Position numbers and translations under genes: made by a program. Of a DNA stretch of 64,000 nt, positions 39,364 through 51,784 are shown piece after piece. This DNA is from Tetradesmus obliquus. Lineage: Eukaryota > Chlorophyta > Chlorophyceae > Sphaeropleales > Scenedesmaceae. Position 1 is the stretch's first letter; each line of letters starts with the position of its first letter. The notes beneath the pieces were generated by a model. The model saw nothing but the letters and a program-made list of their open reading frames with translations, was not told the origin of the DNA and made no database searches. The stretch covers positions 8,330,501 to 8,394,500 of the forward strand of contig CP126191.1 of assembly GCA_030272155.1 (NCBI GenBank). The letters run 5' to 3'.

Positions 39364-40244
39364 ATGTGCAAAGGGCCGGACAGCTGCAGTGTCTCCTCCA
39401 AACCAGCTGATGTAGAGGTGTGTGCCTGCTGTGCCCCCAGAACAGCACAGCAGCGCACTTTGTCTGCAAGCAGTGGTGCAAAATGAACACTTTGTTGGTT
39501 TTCCGCCTCCATGTCCGTGACTGCTGCGCAATTGCATCGGTGCTGACCCTGCTCATGTGCTGCTTCTGCTGCTGCTGCTGTGCCCACGGGGCTTGCAGGA
39601 AGAGGAGCAGCTAGACAGGAGGATTGAACAAGCCCTGGAGTGCCCATGTGTGGATGATCTGAAGTCAGGGCCATGTGGGGAGCTGTTTGTGACCACGTTC
39701 ACTTGCTACCACAAGAGCAGGGCGGAGCCAAAGGGATGCGACTGCTTAACAGTCAGCCTAGCATTTGCCGTGAGTATCACACCTTCTGCAGTTGTTGCCT
39801 AAACGTACAGACAAGGATTGCAAGCCAGCTATAGTAAACAGCGTATACCAGGGAAGCATGCAATGGGCAGCTGGCCCTGTAGCACGTGGCGGTGGTGGTT
39901 GATGGCGGGATGGCAGGTGATCAGCTGCCTGTTACGCACTCAGCAGTGGTGGCCAGCATGTGCAGCAGGGTATGACTTGCTGTCAATATAAGGCGTAGTT
40001 GCTTCTTACAAGGCTTGCTTGTCAATCTAGCCATTGTGTCAACCTACGTGTGCTTGCCCTGCCTTGATCAAATCTCGGCAACCGTTGCCGTGACAAGCAT
40101 TACACCTTGACAGTTGCTCGACCACTGCCTGGCTTTGCCGCCTTGCTTCTGCTGCTGCAGGAGTGCTTGAGGCGGCACCCGGAGGTCCTGGATGACCTGC
40201 ACAAAGCAGACGAGGGCCTCGCGCTGCCAAGCGCGGCCCGCTGA
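39364..40244 (+). CDS. MIA40: MIA40/CHCHD4 intermembrane-space import oxidoreductase
   Basis: Three exons, 39364-39417, 39599-39769 and 40161-40244, join in phase 0 and give 102 residues. MIA40 oxidises small cysteine-rich proteins entering the mitochondrial intermembrane space, in some lineages also peroxisomal proteins, and passes electrons to Erv1. The redox motif CPC is at residues 33-35. It is followed by a twin CX9C helical hairpin: Cys44-Cys54 (CGELFVTTFTC) and Cys67-Cys77 (CLTVSLAFAEC). The surrounding sequence, SGPCGELF and ECLRRHPEV, is typical. Cys65, two residues before the second CX9C, is extra: Ser is usual in GSDC. There is no N-terminal membrane anchor, as in plant and animal forms. 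The short first exon (MCKGPDSCSV) is the least certain part. The second intron splits the second CX9C motif. Confidence 0.88.
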
Positions 40245-42738
40245 CTTGTACCACCACTCCACTGGCAGCTGGTGCACCTCGCCAGCTGCAGCTGTTGTAC
40301 ACTACCCTGTACTGTGAGCGCCCATTCCTGAGCTTAGTGGCACCGGTGTTTAGCTGACGTGAGCAGCAGCAAATGAGTGAAAGAAGGGCTCTGTTTGGCC
40401 GGCTGATTGGGCAGGCTGCAAGGCCGCACACAGCCGCTTGCTGTGACAGCAGCTGCAGCCGCAGAATGCAGCAGACAAAGACAGCTTGGCTTGTGGAACA
40501 GCGGAGGCGCTCGTAGCGGTGAGCTGGTGCGCTTGCCGCAGCATCAGCCGCTGAGAGTGGCCAGCCAGTTGTTGGCACGCATAGCTTATCATTGCTCCGG
40601 CTGGTTGGTCTGATGGGGTGCCGTGTGGATTTGTTGGTTCAGCACTGCTCAGCACTGCTCAGCGATGGAATGCAATGGCTGTTGCGTTGGCGTCAACGTT
40701 GTTTGTAACCAACAGCGCTTAGGCGTGCACGCTGTAATGGTGTGGATGTGCAGTTTGTGTATGTGCTGGCCTGCCGGCGCGCTGCATCATGCGCTGCATG
40801 CTTGCCTGGGCTGTCAGTTGTTTGTCAACACGGGTATGCTGCAGCACAGAAGGCATGGGGCTGGTCCTGCATCAACAAGCATGCTGCCTGACACTTCCCG
40901 ACCGTGGCTGCAGCTGCACATGTTACTGCCCTTGGGTTGATGTTTGAATGATAGCGTTGAACAGGGGTTGTGATGTGTTGGTGCTTCGAGCACTGGTGCT
41001 GATGATTCGGTTGCCGTCGCTGCGCCCTGCTGGTGCCATTTGTTGCATCTTGGTACTCGTCGACTGTGCAAGGCAAGCTGCGGTGAGCCCATGACGACTT
41101 GATGTTGCTGCTCTGTGCTTCTGTGCTCCACCATCATCATCATCATGTTACCCGTGCTTCTGTGCTCCACGTTCTTGTCTGTTCTGCAAGCTTTGCAGCA
41201 ACGCCTCTGCTGTGCCACAATGGCACACCAAAGCATGCTGGATTTTACTGTTTGCACTGTAGTCAGAATGGGGAGCATGCAGCGCAAGCTGAGCTGTGTC
41301 ACACCACTGGGCCACATGGCATGTTGGCTCACCCGGTGCATCCCGCAGTGTGCAGCATCAACTGCATCATGCATGTCATGATGACCTGCAGCACGCCACC
41401 CGCAGTCCACGTGTGGCGTACGAGTTGTTGCTGTTTGTGCACGCACTTCTGTGGCTGCTGCATGCAGCAGCTGCATAATGCCTATACAGTAACCCTGCAG
41501 ACACCGTCACCAGACTGCCATCATGCTGATAACGGCGGCTGGAACGAGTCATGGCGTGTTTGTTGCTAACCGTGTGAGCATGGCGTCATCATGTTGTGCC
41601 ACATGCGCTCCAGGATTGCTTGGCATGACCGTTACTTGCTCGCCGTGTAGGAAGCAGCAGCTATAGTCAGCACTTTGTCATGTAGTGTGGCTCTCTGGTT
41701 GATGCTATGGCTTGATGGGTAACATGATGGATGATGAAGTAGTGTGGCTCAGGCCCGCATCCTTGCCTGCAGATGATCCCATCTGATCATGAGCACGGTG
41801 TTCAGGCTGTCTCATGGTGCTCTAGAAAGAGATACACAATGCTGGTGGTGCAGTTCAACAGGCTCATGCTGTTCAGTTCCCAATGATGTACCGTCTGAGC
41901 TCAGCCTGCTCAGAGAACTCATAAAGGCGCTCCGCTGGTGCACTGTTGCTGAATGTTCGCAGCGTCACGCTGCGCGGTGCATGCACAAGTCATGCCAGTT
42001 GCTGACCGCTTGGCGGCTAGCAGCAACCAGCCTTATTAGCTCTTGTTTTAGAGATTGAATAGCAAGTAGCAGAAACAAAAGCTCACGCACGCCAGTCCAA
42101 CATCACCTCCGGCATGCGCCAATCTACGGGCTTTCAGCACACCATCAGCAAAGCCACGGCTATTCTGGCCACAAGCATGGAGCTCATGTGGCCTGCTGCA
42201 TGTTGCTGGTTCGTAAATACGGCTTCCGCATCTTTTGACGGATGGACATCCAGTACACCATCCACCTCGAGCCAATGGTGATGTGCTCCCAAAGCTCAGC
42301 ACCCTGCTGTTGCTGCTGCCGTGCTGCTGCTGTTGCTGTGCCTGTCTCAAGGGCTTGTTCAAGTCTCACGGCTTAGACATGTTCAAGGAATTCCAATGCA
42401 TAGGAAGTCCATCCAGTAAGCAGTTGCCGCTGGTCAGCTGTTTCAAGCTGGTCAACTGACCCGGTGGGGACGACCCGTGGCAGGCGTGCTGCCTGCACAC
42501 GCCATCTCGCCACACCGTTTGATACTTTTCAGTCGGTAAGAGAAGACTTTACCCCCGATCGGAGCGGTGAACAGAGAGAAGGGTTTAGGTACAGGCAGAT
42601 CTGGGTGTTAGTCGAGATGGGGTGGGCATGGATTTTCTCGCTGCTTTCAGCGAGCACAAGCCAGTGGACTGACTGCACAGCATCTTTGGCCACTCCCAGC
42701 TGTCGTGGTATCATCCCAACTCTACACAGCTGCACACC
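40245..42738. other. Long intergenic region between MIA40 and psaD
   Basis: No gene is recognised in about 2.5 kb. The plus strand is T+G rich. TGTAA motifs at about 40,704 and 40,732 could end the MIA40 transcript. There is a short CAT repeat at about 41,132-41,147, flanked by two copies of GTGCTTCTGTGCTCCAC. A dispersed repeat lies at 41,703-41,748. Minus-strand frames around 42,050-42,370 include a plausible-looking stretch with WMVYWMSIRQKMRKPYL, but it has no start, splice context or known family. The right end must contain the strong psaD promoter. Confidence 0.4.
41703..41748. repeat. Dispersed short repeat, copy 2
   Basis: Similar to 30,011-30,058: TGCTATGGCTTGATGGGTAA followed by CATGATGGATGATG and GTGTGGC. 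The two copies are diverged, so this is an old repeat or a chance similarity enriched by ATG runs. Confidence 0.45.
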
Positions 42739-44008
42739 ATGATGCTGACACGCCAGAACGTCGCTGCTCGCGCAGCAACCCGCACAACCAGCTGCGTGAG
42801 GCCTGCAACAGTTTCTCGCGTGGCTCGCGTTGCAGTGCGCGCCGAGGCCACGGCTGAGAAGGCAGCTGAGAAGCCTGCATGGACTGAGCCCACCCTCAAC
42901 CCAGATACTCCCTCTCCCATCTTCGGTGGTAGCACTGGTGGTCTGCTGAGGAAGGCTCAGGTACCCGGGCGGGGAGGGGCTGTTTCACGCACAGTGGCGA
43001 TGGCAGCACTCAGTTCATCCGACGATCAGGGCCCGCTCGCTGCCCGCAGCAGTTCCGCAGCTGCAAATATACATAGCAAAAAATAAGCTGTCCGTGACGC
43101 GGCAAGGGCTGACGCATGGGCGCCTGTCCTGCTGCTTGCAGGTGGAGGAGTTCTATGTGATCACCTGGGAGAGCAACAAGGAGCAGATCTTTGAGATGCC
43201 CACTGGTGGTGCAGCCATCATGCGCAAGGGCCCCAACCTCCTCAAGTTCGCCAGGAAGGAGCAGTGCCTGGCTCTGACCACTCAGCTGCGCACCAAGTAC
43301 AAGTTCACCCCGTGCTTCTACAGGGTGTACCCCAGCGGTGAGGTGCAGTACCTGCACCCCAAGGACGGCGTGTACCCTGAGAAGGTCAACGCAGGCCGCC
43401 AGGGCGTGAACCAGAACTTCCGCCGCATCGGCGAGAACGTCAACCCCATCAAGGTGCGCAGCAGCAGCAGTAGCGGCAGCACTGGCGGTGGCAGTAGAGG
43501 CGGCGAGTCAGCAGCAGTAGAGCTGGGGAGACAATGCTGGCATGGCAGGTCAGCATGGCTGTGACAGCAATGGCCCGGAAACGGGTTGCTGGTTTGAGCT
43601 GGCAGGTTGGGCAGGGGGGCTGTGGCATGGCAATGGCAGGGTCTTCCATGCATGGCACAGCACATGTACAGCACAGCAGCAGGGACAGCATGACGCATCA
43701 CATTCCTGCAAAGCTACACGGCATCTACATCAGCTTCTTGTTGGCAGCAGCTGCGAGCTCAGATGGAGCTGCATGCAGCATTGATGTGGATCTGGTGCTG
43801 CTGGAGTTGTTGCTGGCTATCCTGCACACTGGCAGCATGCCATGACCTCAGCAGCAGTATGCTTGCGTCGCCCACAACATGATCAGGCCAAGCACTTGCT
43901 TTGGCAAAGCTTAATATCTCATATCTCCTGCTTTGTCTGCTGTACCTGCCAATGCTGTATTGTCGGCTGCAGGTGAAGTTCACCGGCCAGGGCACAATGG
44001 AGATCTGA
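42739..44008 (+). CDS. psaD: Photosystem I reaction centre subunit II (PsaD), chloroplast precursor
   Basis: Three exons, 42739-42960, 43142-43453 and 43973-44008, join in phase 0 and give 189 residues. PsaD is the stromal subunit that docks ferredoxin on photosystem I. The N-terminus, [19 protein letters not shown], is an Ala/Arg/Ser/Val-rich transit peptide ending near VAVRAEAT. The mature part is the canonical Psa[63 protein letters not shown] and [16 protein letters not shown]. It ends in GQGTMEI. Two adjacent ATGs could start it (42,739 or 42,742). Codon use in the exons is strongly biased to C/G-ending codons, as expected for a very highly expressed gene. The split is notable, since some algal psaD genes have no intron. 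Confidence 0.97.
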
Positions 44009-46151
44009 TTTCCCTGAATCAGACCTCAGTGTGCTTTAGTTAGCCAGTGTTTTCACGCCACTCCGCAGCAGGAGCTCGCGCGCAGCTATGCTGCAGGAAG
44101 CAGGCGGCCGCGCAAGCTAGCAGCAGGACTGGTTGTAGGATCAGCCGCAGGCCCGGCAGCAGCAGCCTTGATGGCAGCAGGCCAGCAGCAAGCAGCTGCG
44201 TCAGCAGCAGCGCCCGCCTAGCCGCAGCGGCTGCTATGGCGGAGCTGCGGTGCGTTTTGGAATGTCTTTGCCGCCCGTGGCTGCAGCCATGTGCGCCTGG
44301 GCGTTGTTAGTCTGTATGTGCAGGTTGCGTGTTGTTGCTCCTGCCTTTTTCATTTGTGCCTTGCCGCTTGCAACAGCAGATCCGCAACAGCGGCTCACAT
44401 GTAGCCTTGGTGCTGCTGTTGTGGGTGTGCGGATGCTCAACGCAAGTGCATATCCTTGTCATGCTGTTTGGTTGTATGTCACAAAGCAACAGCGACCATT
44501 GCCTGCCCCTCGGCAGTTTATGGTAACAGGTTCCCCCCATGTTGTGCCGCCTCACTTGCGCCTTTAAAGGGTCACATGCATTGCAGGCATGTGCAGTATC
44601 ACCTTCATGTGGTTCTGTGCAGAGCAGAAAAGTGCATGCTAAGGCCACAGGCAGCAGGTCATTTGGTGTGATACTAAGCAGCGCACCGGCAGTCGGGTGA
44701 CAGCATCAGCAGCAGGGATGGAACTGCAGTAATGTGTGCACTGTATGCTGCAGCAGTGTGTGTCACAATGCAACGGTTGCAGCGGCTGTAGGGCAATGGT
44801 GTGACAGTCTGCTGTGCAGCAGCGAAACAGCTTCTCAACTTAGCAGCTGAACTTAGCAGCTGAAAGGGTCACAGCAGCAGCAGCAACAGAAAAGCAATCA
44901 GTTGGTTAGCTATTGGCACAACCGTGACCCCAAACAGACTCTCAAGCCGTCAAGCTATAAAGTTGTCCTATTGCAAGCCTCAAGTGCAAATTTTTGCACT
45001 TCTGCAAAGCCTCAAGTGCTTTCCATGCGGGCATCAGGATCAGGCAGGCTGTACCACTGAGTTGCACCTGCCACCGACTGCATTCGAAGTAAGCAATGTG
45101 CTTGATAGCTCCTGCTCAGTGCCAGCAATTTGTTATGCAGTGCTGGTGGGCTGCACATTGCAGTACAACAGCAGTGGTACAGGCCACTCTGACGGCATCA
45201 TTGAACTCAAGGCGCATTATGCACGCGCCCCCTTACAAAAGTTCGTCATGGCAGCACTTCCCGAGCCACACGTGCGTTGACAAGCTGCTGTCGAGTGTGC
45301 CACAGCGTGAACTACCTGCTGATCCTTTGCTGGCGAGAACAGCAGCCTTGCCTTGGATTACAGCAAATGTTTTAGCATCAGTAATTGTTCTTGCCCAAGT
45401 TCATGTGCTTGGGGCAGGAAAGCAGGGCCCACCACAAAGACATAACACACATAACACACAGCTCCACACTCGACAGATGAGCATGAAGGCAGCCATACCT
45501 CTCCCTTTCCATGCTAGATCACGTGGTTCGATTAGCCAAGTCATTGAACAGGGTTGCTTCAGAGTGCAAGGGCCTGATTCCACGCGTTCGGCTCTTCTTT
45601 GTTGGCACTGTCCAGTGCAGTGACCGGACTCCACCTGTTCGAATTGAGTCTAACAGCTAGTGTTCCATACTGTCGCCGCAAAGGCATCAGAGCATTAAAC
45701 AAAGCAGCAGGAGGCCACCAGCGGGCAGGCACAGGTGCGCTTCAAATCCCCTTTTTCTTACCTCCAGAAGGCCTGTGGTGTGCGCTGCTATGCTTTTTCA
45801 ACGCTGCTCCTGGCAATAAATGCGTAATTTATGCTGGCAGCGCCCTTGCTTCCTTGGAGGCCAGCGGGCCTATGAGTGTACGCGCCAGGAACAGCGCGGG
45901 TTGTTTGTGCCCGATCACAGTGCTGCAGCACCTTCATGGGAATCCAGACAGTGCATCTAGCGCAGCTGCAAGTTGACTCGAGCCCGCTGCCCACCGCTCT
46001 GTGGTGTTGGTTGGTATCCACCTGTCTCCTGCTGCTTCTCCTTTACAGCATCCTATGCTGCGCTTTGCACTGTATATCAGAGGCCACGGTCGCTGCTTGT
46101 TTGCCTACAATACCTCCCGTTATTTCTGTTGCAGGCTGCTGACTGCCCAGC
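44009..46151. other. Intergenic region between psaD and the SNF2 gene
   Basis: No gene is recognised. It contains the psaD 3' UTR, a tandem duplication of AACTTAGCAGCTG (44,837-44,862), a short ACATAACACAC repeat near 45,440, and at its right end the 5' UTR of the SNF2 gene, whose ATG at 46,152 directly follows a probable splice acceptor or leader. Confidence 0.4.
44837..44862. repeat. Tandem duplication of a 13-bp unit
   Basis: AACTTAGCAGCTG occurs twice in a row in the psaD downstream region. Confidence 0.9.
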
Positions 46152-49100
46152 ATGGAGGGTATCATTGACGATGAGCAGCCCGGCTCTGTGCCTGTCAACC
46201 AACTCCTAGCAGCGGCCGCAGGCCAGGCCGCAGGAGATGGCATGCAGCAGCAGAACCCTTTTGGTGATCTTGTCTCTCAGTTTCAGTATAACAGGGGATC
46301 AGGGGATGGTGCAGCGGCAGCAGCAGCAGCCGCGGCAGCAGCAGCATACGGCATGCCTGGGGGTATGCCGCAGCAGTCTGCCATGCAACAGCCTGTCCTG
46401 AACTGGGGCAACGTAGACAGCAGCCAGGCAGCTGCACTCGCGCACATGGCGGGGCTCACAGGCGGCGATCCTGCCGCTGCTGCGGCGGGCGCCGTGGACG
46501 ATCCAGATGCTGCATTCCGCAACATGAAGCGGCAGCGCATGCACGACGGCAGCGCGGGAGCCACGCCAGGAGGCAGCATGGAGGACCTGCTTGCAGGAGG
46601 CCCTGCACCACACACGTCCGGCAGCAGCAACCAGCTGCAAGCGCTGGGCCAGGCCAACTGGAATGCAGGCGGCAGCAACGGCGGCGGCAACCGCATGGTG
46701 GAGGGCACAGACCTCAGCCAGGTGTACGAGCAGGCGCGGCAGCAGCAGATGCAGCAGCAGCAGGGGCTCATGCCCGGCGCAGAGTATGGCGACGTGCCCA
46801 TCAACAGCCTGCAGCAGAACATGCTGATGCCGCCGCAGGGTGGCTACGGCGCCGGCGCAATGCAGCAGAACAACGGCATGCGCCTGCAGCGCCTGGACAG
46901 GGGGTACGGCGGCACGTACGGCGCCGGCGGCCGCCCGCCGCTCAACAGCAGCAGCGCGCAGCAGGGCCCTGCGCGCCTCACCACAGGCCACAAGCACGCA
47001 GGATATCTGGAGCAGCTCGTGCGCGCCAAGTTCCAGGGCGGCGGTGGCGGCGCAGCGCCGCAAGCCTCTCACGGCATGGTCACGCGCGGCGCAGCGCTGG
47101 GCAACTATGGCAGCCTCAGCGCGGGCAGCGGCGGCCAGGCGCCAGTAGCAGCAGCAGCCAACAGCTTCTACCAGCGCTACCCGCTGGGTGGGGCAAGGCC
47201 CGGCTCCAGCGGCAGCCTCAACAAGGCTGACCAGGACGATGACCCAGACCAGCTGCTGAGCAAGTGCGAGGCGGTGAGTGGGGTGGTGGTTGAACCGAAT
47301 GGGTTATACAACTGCATGGGTTTTTGAATTTGGGGAGTGGAGTCGAGCGCTGATCATGGCATGCGGTAGGAGCAGCAGGGCGTCTTCAAGGGTGGCGCTG
47401 CAGCATTGAGCGCAGCGCGTGCTGGGCCTGACCCGCACAAAATTTTGTGCATTGTTGATGGAACAGCACCCAGGCGCAGCAGATGGACACAATGGTGCGA
47501 TTGCTGGGGTGGGTGTGTCGCACGCGCCTTGTCACGCTGTGTGCAACGCAGCAGCCTCTACTGCACTGCTCAGCACCCTCTCTTGCCCCTGCTCTCCCTC
47601 TTCTGCCACTGACGCAAATGCACACTGTGGCTCCACACTCACGCACGCAGATCTCCGCCAACCTGCGCAAAGCGCTGGGCGGCGAGGGCGACCAGGTCAT
47701 CGACGCGGCCGGCCACGACGGCCTGTCTGGCAATTCGCTTAAGCTCGTTGAGCGCGGCCCGCGCCTGGAGGCAGCCTGCAGCGCACTGGCTGACCACCTG
47801 AAGCCCTACCAGCTGGTGGGCATCAACTTCCTGCTGCTGCTGTACCGGCAGCAGGTGGGCGGCGCCATCTTGGCGGACGAGATGGGCCTGGGCAAGACGG
47901 CGCAGGCGATCTGCTTCCTGGGGCTGCTGTCGGAGTTTGAGAACGACATGTGAGCGGGGCGGTGGCGGGCTATGCTTGGCAGGGCTGGGTGCTGCAGCTG
48001 CATGTGTTATGTTCAGGCCCTTGGTGTGTGCATTGAGAGTGTATGGTTGCATCCTACGGGCAGACATGTGTGTGGGTTTGCTGAAGAATGCTAGGTGGTG
48101 ATTGGGGTTTCGCAGCAGCAGCAACAGCAAAAGCCCGCCGATCAGGTGGAATCGAACCACTCGGCCTCCCGGCCGCTACGGGTTTGAAGCCCGCACCCAG
48201 CACCAGCCAGGATCAGTTCGGCATCAGGTGGCAGCGTGTGGCCGTGTGATGTGATGACAGCCATGTAGGTCTGCGCCCCCAGCATGTGTTACTACGGCGG
48301 CTCACTGTGCGCCACGTCAGCATGTCACTTATTGGCGATGATTACAAAGTCACCCGGGTGGGCTGCCCTGCAGCTCTGCATGCTAGTCCAGCTGCTTCGG
48401 TTGCGCCTGCGCGGCTTTTGCTCACAAAGAGTGCGGTTGTCCCTGTCCATCAACCGTTTGCGCTGCTGCTGCTTTTGCTGCTGCCAGGGGCCCGCACCTG
48501 GTGGTGGCGCCTGCGTCGCTGCTGGAGAACTGGGAGCGTGAGCTGGCGCTATGGTGCCCGCGGCTGCGCGTGGTCACGTACCACGGTGCGCACAAGGAGA
48601 TGGTGCGCAACCAACTGGAGAAGTGGCGCTACGATGTGAGTACGCGTGGGGCGTGGATGGGTGGCGATACGCTGGTGGATGCTGACCTAGGCTGGGCCGC
48701 GGTTGCGTTGGTATGTGCGGTATGCGCTGACGAACGCAGCTGAGCACTATTGGGATGGGGCAGAGTGTGTTTGTCTGCAAGCGCGCTCCGTACTGATGAT
48801 GAGCAGCTGTGGCGGTGGTGGCTAAGGGTGGGGGGGCTGCGTTGCACGTGGCTCCGCTGATATCAGTGGTTACAAGGGCAGTGGTGGCAGGCTTCGCGCA
48901 ATCACACGGGCTGATCGTTGGGTTTGCTGCTGCTGCTGCTGCTGCTGCTGCAGGTGGCTGCTGAGCTGGACAAGGGCACGCTTGCTGAGCCGCCCCCAGG
49001 CTGGATCAGGCCTGGCGAGGTGGCAGACACAGCCGAGGAGAGCGGCTCATCCGGTGAGCTGCCGGCACGATGCAATGGCTGAGCACGCGCCGCCGCAGCA

Positions 49101-51740
49101 GCAGCAGCTTTCAGAATCAACAAATATAATCAAATATTTGTTTAGGTGTGCTGCAGCAGGAAGTCAGAGCTGTTGCTGACAGTGTGCCGCGCCCTGCGCA
49201 TCGGCGCGCTGTGTTGTCTGCAGAGGACGAGGACGACAACCGCTACGCGCAGGAGGAGTTTGGCGAGCAGCCCTTCCACGACCACGGCTATGAGGACCTG
49301 GCTGATGCTGCTTCCGGCAAGGGCGCGTTTGACGTGATGCTCACCACCTACACGCTGTTCGAGCGCGTGGGCGCCAGCAACAGGTGCGCGCATCCCGGTG
49401 TTATGTGCAGTGGCGGGGCCTGCGCGCTCGCGTGAGCAGTCACTGCTGCAGCGCCCACAACAGTGATGAGTTGGTGACTCCTGCTCTTGTGTGTGCTGGC
49501 TGTTGTAGTGCGAGCTGGCTGTTGTAGTGCGAGTGCAGCTACTGCTGGGCCCGTGCCGTGTCGCGCATGGTGTGCGCACTGTTGCTGCCAGTTGCTGCCC
49601 ATTATCGCCCCCAGTGCTCCCTGGCACACAGCTTGCAGCACTCGTGCCTGTGTCAGCTGCCCGCTCACATGCCTGGCTGCGCTGCCACACACCCCTTCCC
49701 TCCGCCCGCAGCGCTGACCGCGCGTTCCTGCGCAAGTGGAAGTGGAGCCAGATGCTGCTGGACGAGGCGCACGCGCTCAAGAATGCGGCCAGCCAGCGCA
49801 GCAGGCGCCTGCGCAAGCTGGCTGCGGGCTGCCGCGGGCGCGTGATGCTGACCGGCACTCCGCTGCAGAACGACCTTGGGGAGCTGCACAACCTGCTGAG
49901 CTTCCTGCTGCCCACGCTGTTCAAGGAGGCGGACGATTCTGCGGAGGGAGGCTTCGGTGAGTGGCTTACTGCCGCTGCTGGCAGTGCTGCCTGGCGCTGG
50001 ATGCTGCTGCATTATCCTGCGTCAGGTTCCTGAGGCTGTGCTACCTGCAAGGCACACACCTGTCTGCTGGGTGTGCGGGTTCCGTGGCTCCTTTTCACTC
50101 GGGCATGTGTGATGTGGTTGGTTACAACGTTGTGTGCTGCTGCTGCTGCCCGCCCCTGTTTGCCTGCCGCTTCACGTGCGCATGCCGCCCCCCCCCCCCC
50201 CCCCCCCCCCGCAGAGGAGCTGCTGCAGCGCGCCAACAACGACGCGCTGGCGGAGCAGCGCCTCATCCAGCGCATGCGCGGCCTGCTGGCGCCCTTTGTG
50301 CTGCGCCGCCTGAAGAGCGAGCTGGCGGAGCAGATGGTCACCAAGAGCCACAAGATGCACGAGGTGGGCGGCGCGTGCTGCTGCTGCTGCTGCTGCTGCC
50401 TGCAGCTTGAGGGCGGATCAAAATCCACGCAATGGCGCAGGAAGGGCAGAGGTGCTGCACACGCCTTTATCCGCCACGCTGTACCTTTGTATGCGTGCAC
50501 GCATGTGCACCTCATCGGCCAGCTGAGGCAAGGGATGTGATTGCTGAACTCGACAGCAAATCCTCTGCCGCTGCTGCTGCTGCTGCTGCTGCTGCCGTGG
50601 CTCCGTAGGTGGCCATGACGCCCGAGCAGAGCTCGCTGTACAAGGCCGCCGTGCAGAAGGTGCGCGACGAGGTCATGGCAGCGGTAGAGGCCGCCAACCT
50701 GCCCAACGCGGCCGCCGGCAGCGCGGCGGGCCGCAACGCGCGCGCGCGCAACCTCAACACCAAGTACTTCAACGAGCAGGGTGGCGAGCTGGCGCCCATC
50801 CCCATCACGAAGCGCAAGCGCGGCAGGCCTGCCAAGAAGAAGCCGAACGAGGAGCCGGCGATTGGCATTATGGATGGCCTGGGGCTTGAGGGGCTGGGCA
50901 TGAGCAGCGGGCCAAGCATGAGTGAGGGCGGCACACAGGCCATGTCTACGCTGTCAGGGCCGGGCAGCAGGGCCGGCAGCGAGGCGACGCCGGGGCCAGG
51001 CGACCAGGCAGACACGGCCGGCACCAGCGGTGCGTGTTTTGGGGGGATGCAGGGGTACGGTTGATGGCAGGTGGTGGATTGCTGTGTGGTGTGCGCTGCT
51101 TGTTGCGCTGCTGCTGTGCAGCTGTGTTGGGGTGACGCAAGGCAGCTGAGCCGCAGGATGCAGAGGCATCACGGAAACCTTGAGCTATTATTGCATGTGT
51201 GCTGTGCTTGATGTCATGTGTTTCGCTGTTAGCGATGTGTAGCGGCCGTGCTGAAGTGGCTGCCCTGCTGCTGCTGCTACCTCCGTTCCCCGGCTTCTCC
51301 CCGCTGCCGCAGGCCCCAACGGCAGCGGCAGCAACCGCGAGGGCTCTGTGGCCAGCAGCGCGCGCCGCATGCCGCTGGCCATCAAGAACAAGGACGACGC
51401 CGCGCAGATGGTCAGCAAGCTGGGCAGCCAGCGCATTAACAACATCTTCACGCACCTGCGCAAGATCTGCCAGCACCCGCTGCTGGTGCGGCACCACTTC
51501 AATGACGACAAGGTCAAGGAGATTGCAGAGGTGGCCAGCGCCAACAAGCTCTTCGGCGGCAACTGCACCGTGCCGCGCGTGCTGCAGGAGATCTCAGGTG
51601 CGCCCTGCTGCTGCTGCTGCTGCTGCTGTGTTGCTGCTGCTGTCCTGGCAGTTGCAGCAAGTGCTGGCGCGTGGTTTGCCGTCATGATGGTAGCTTGCAC
51701 ACTCACAGCAGTTGCGCCATCCCTGCTACTCTAGATCGGA

Positions 51741-51784
<44 letters not shown>

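Noticed and set aside
39144..39674. 176-codon minus-strand frame with a natural-looking composition
   Set aside because: It overlaps the first two exons of MIA40 antisense. The plus-strand MIA40 model has the CPC and twin CX9C motifs and correct splice phases, so the minus frame is a shadow.
40039..40578. 179-codon minus-strand frame
   Set aside because: It overlaps the last MIA40 exon antisense and has no known domain.
41131..41147. Run of histidine codons (CAT repeat)
   Set aside because: A short microsatellite in a gap without gene structure. No metal-binding protein can be supported.
46299..47072. 257-codon minus-strand frame
   Set aside because: Antisense to the first, low-complexity exon of the SNF2 gene. 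Gly/Ala/Gln codon bias keeps the opposite strand open.
48136..48222. tRNA-Ser or a tRNA-Ser pseudogene as alternative to tRNA-Sec
   Set aside because: The anticodon is UCA in a CTTCAAA loop, the acceptor/T-stem is 9+4, and the D stem has six pairs. All are features of tRNA-Sec and not of tRNA-Ser.
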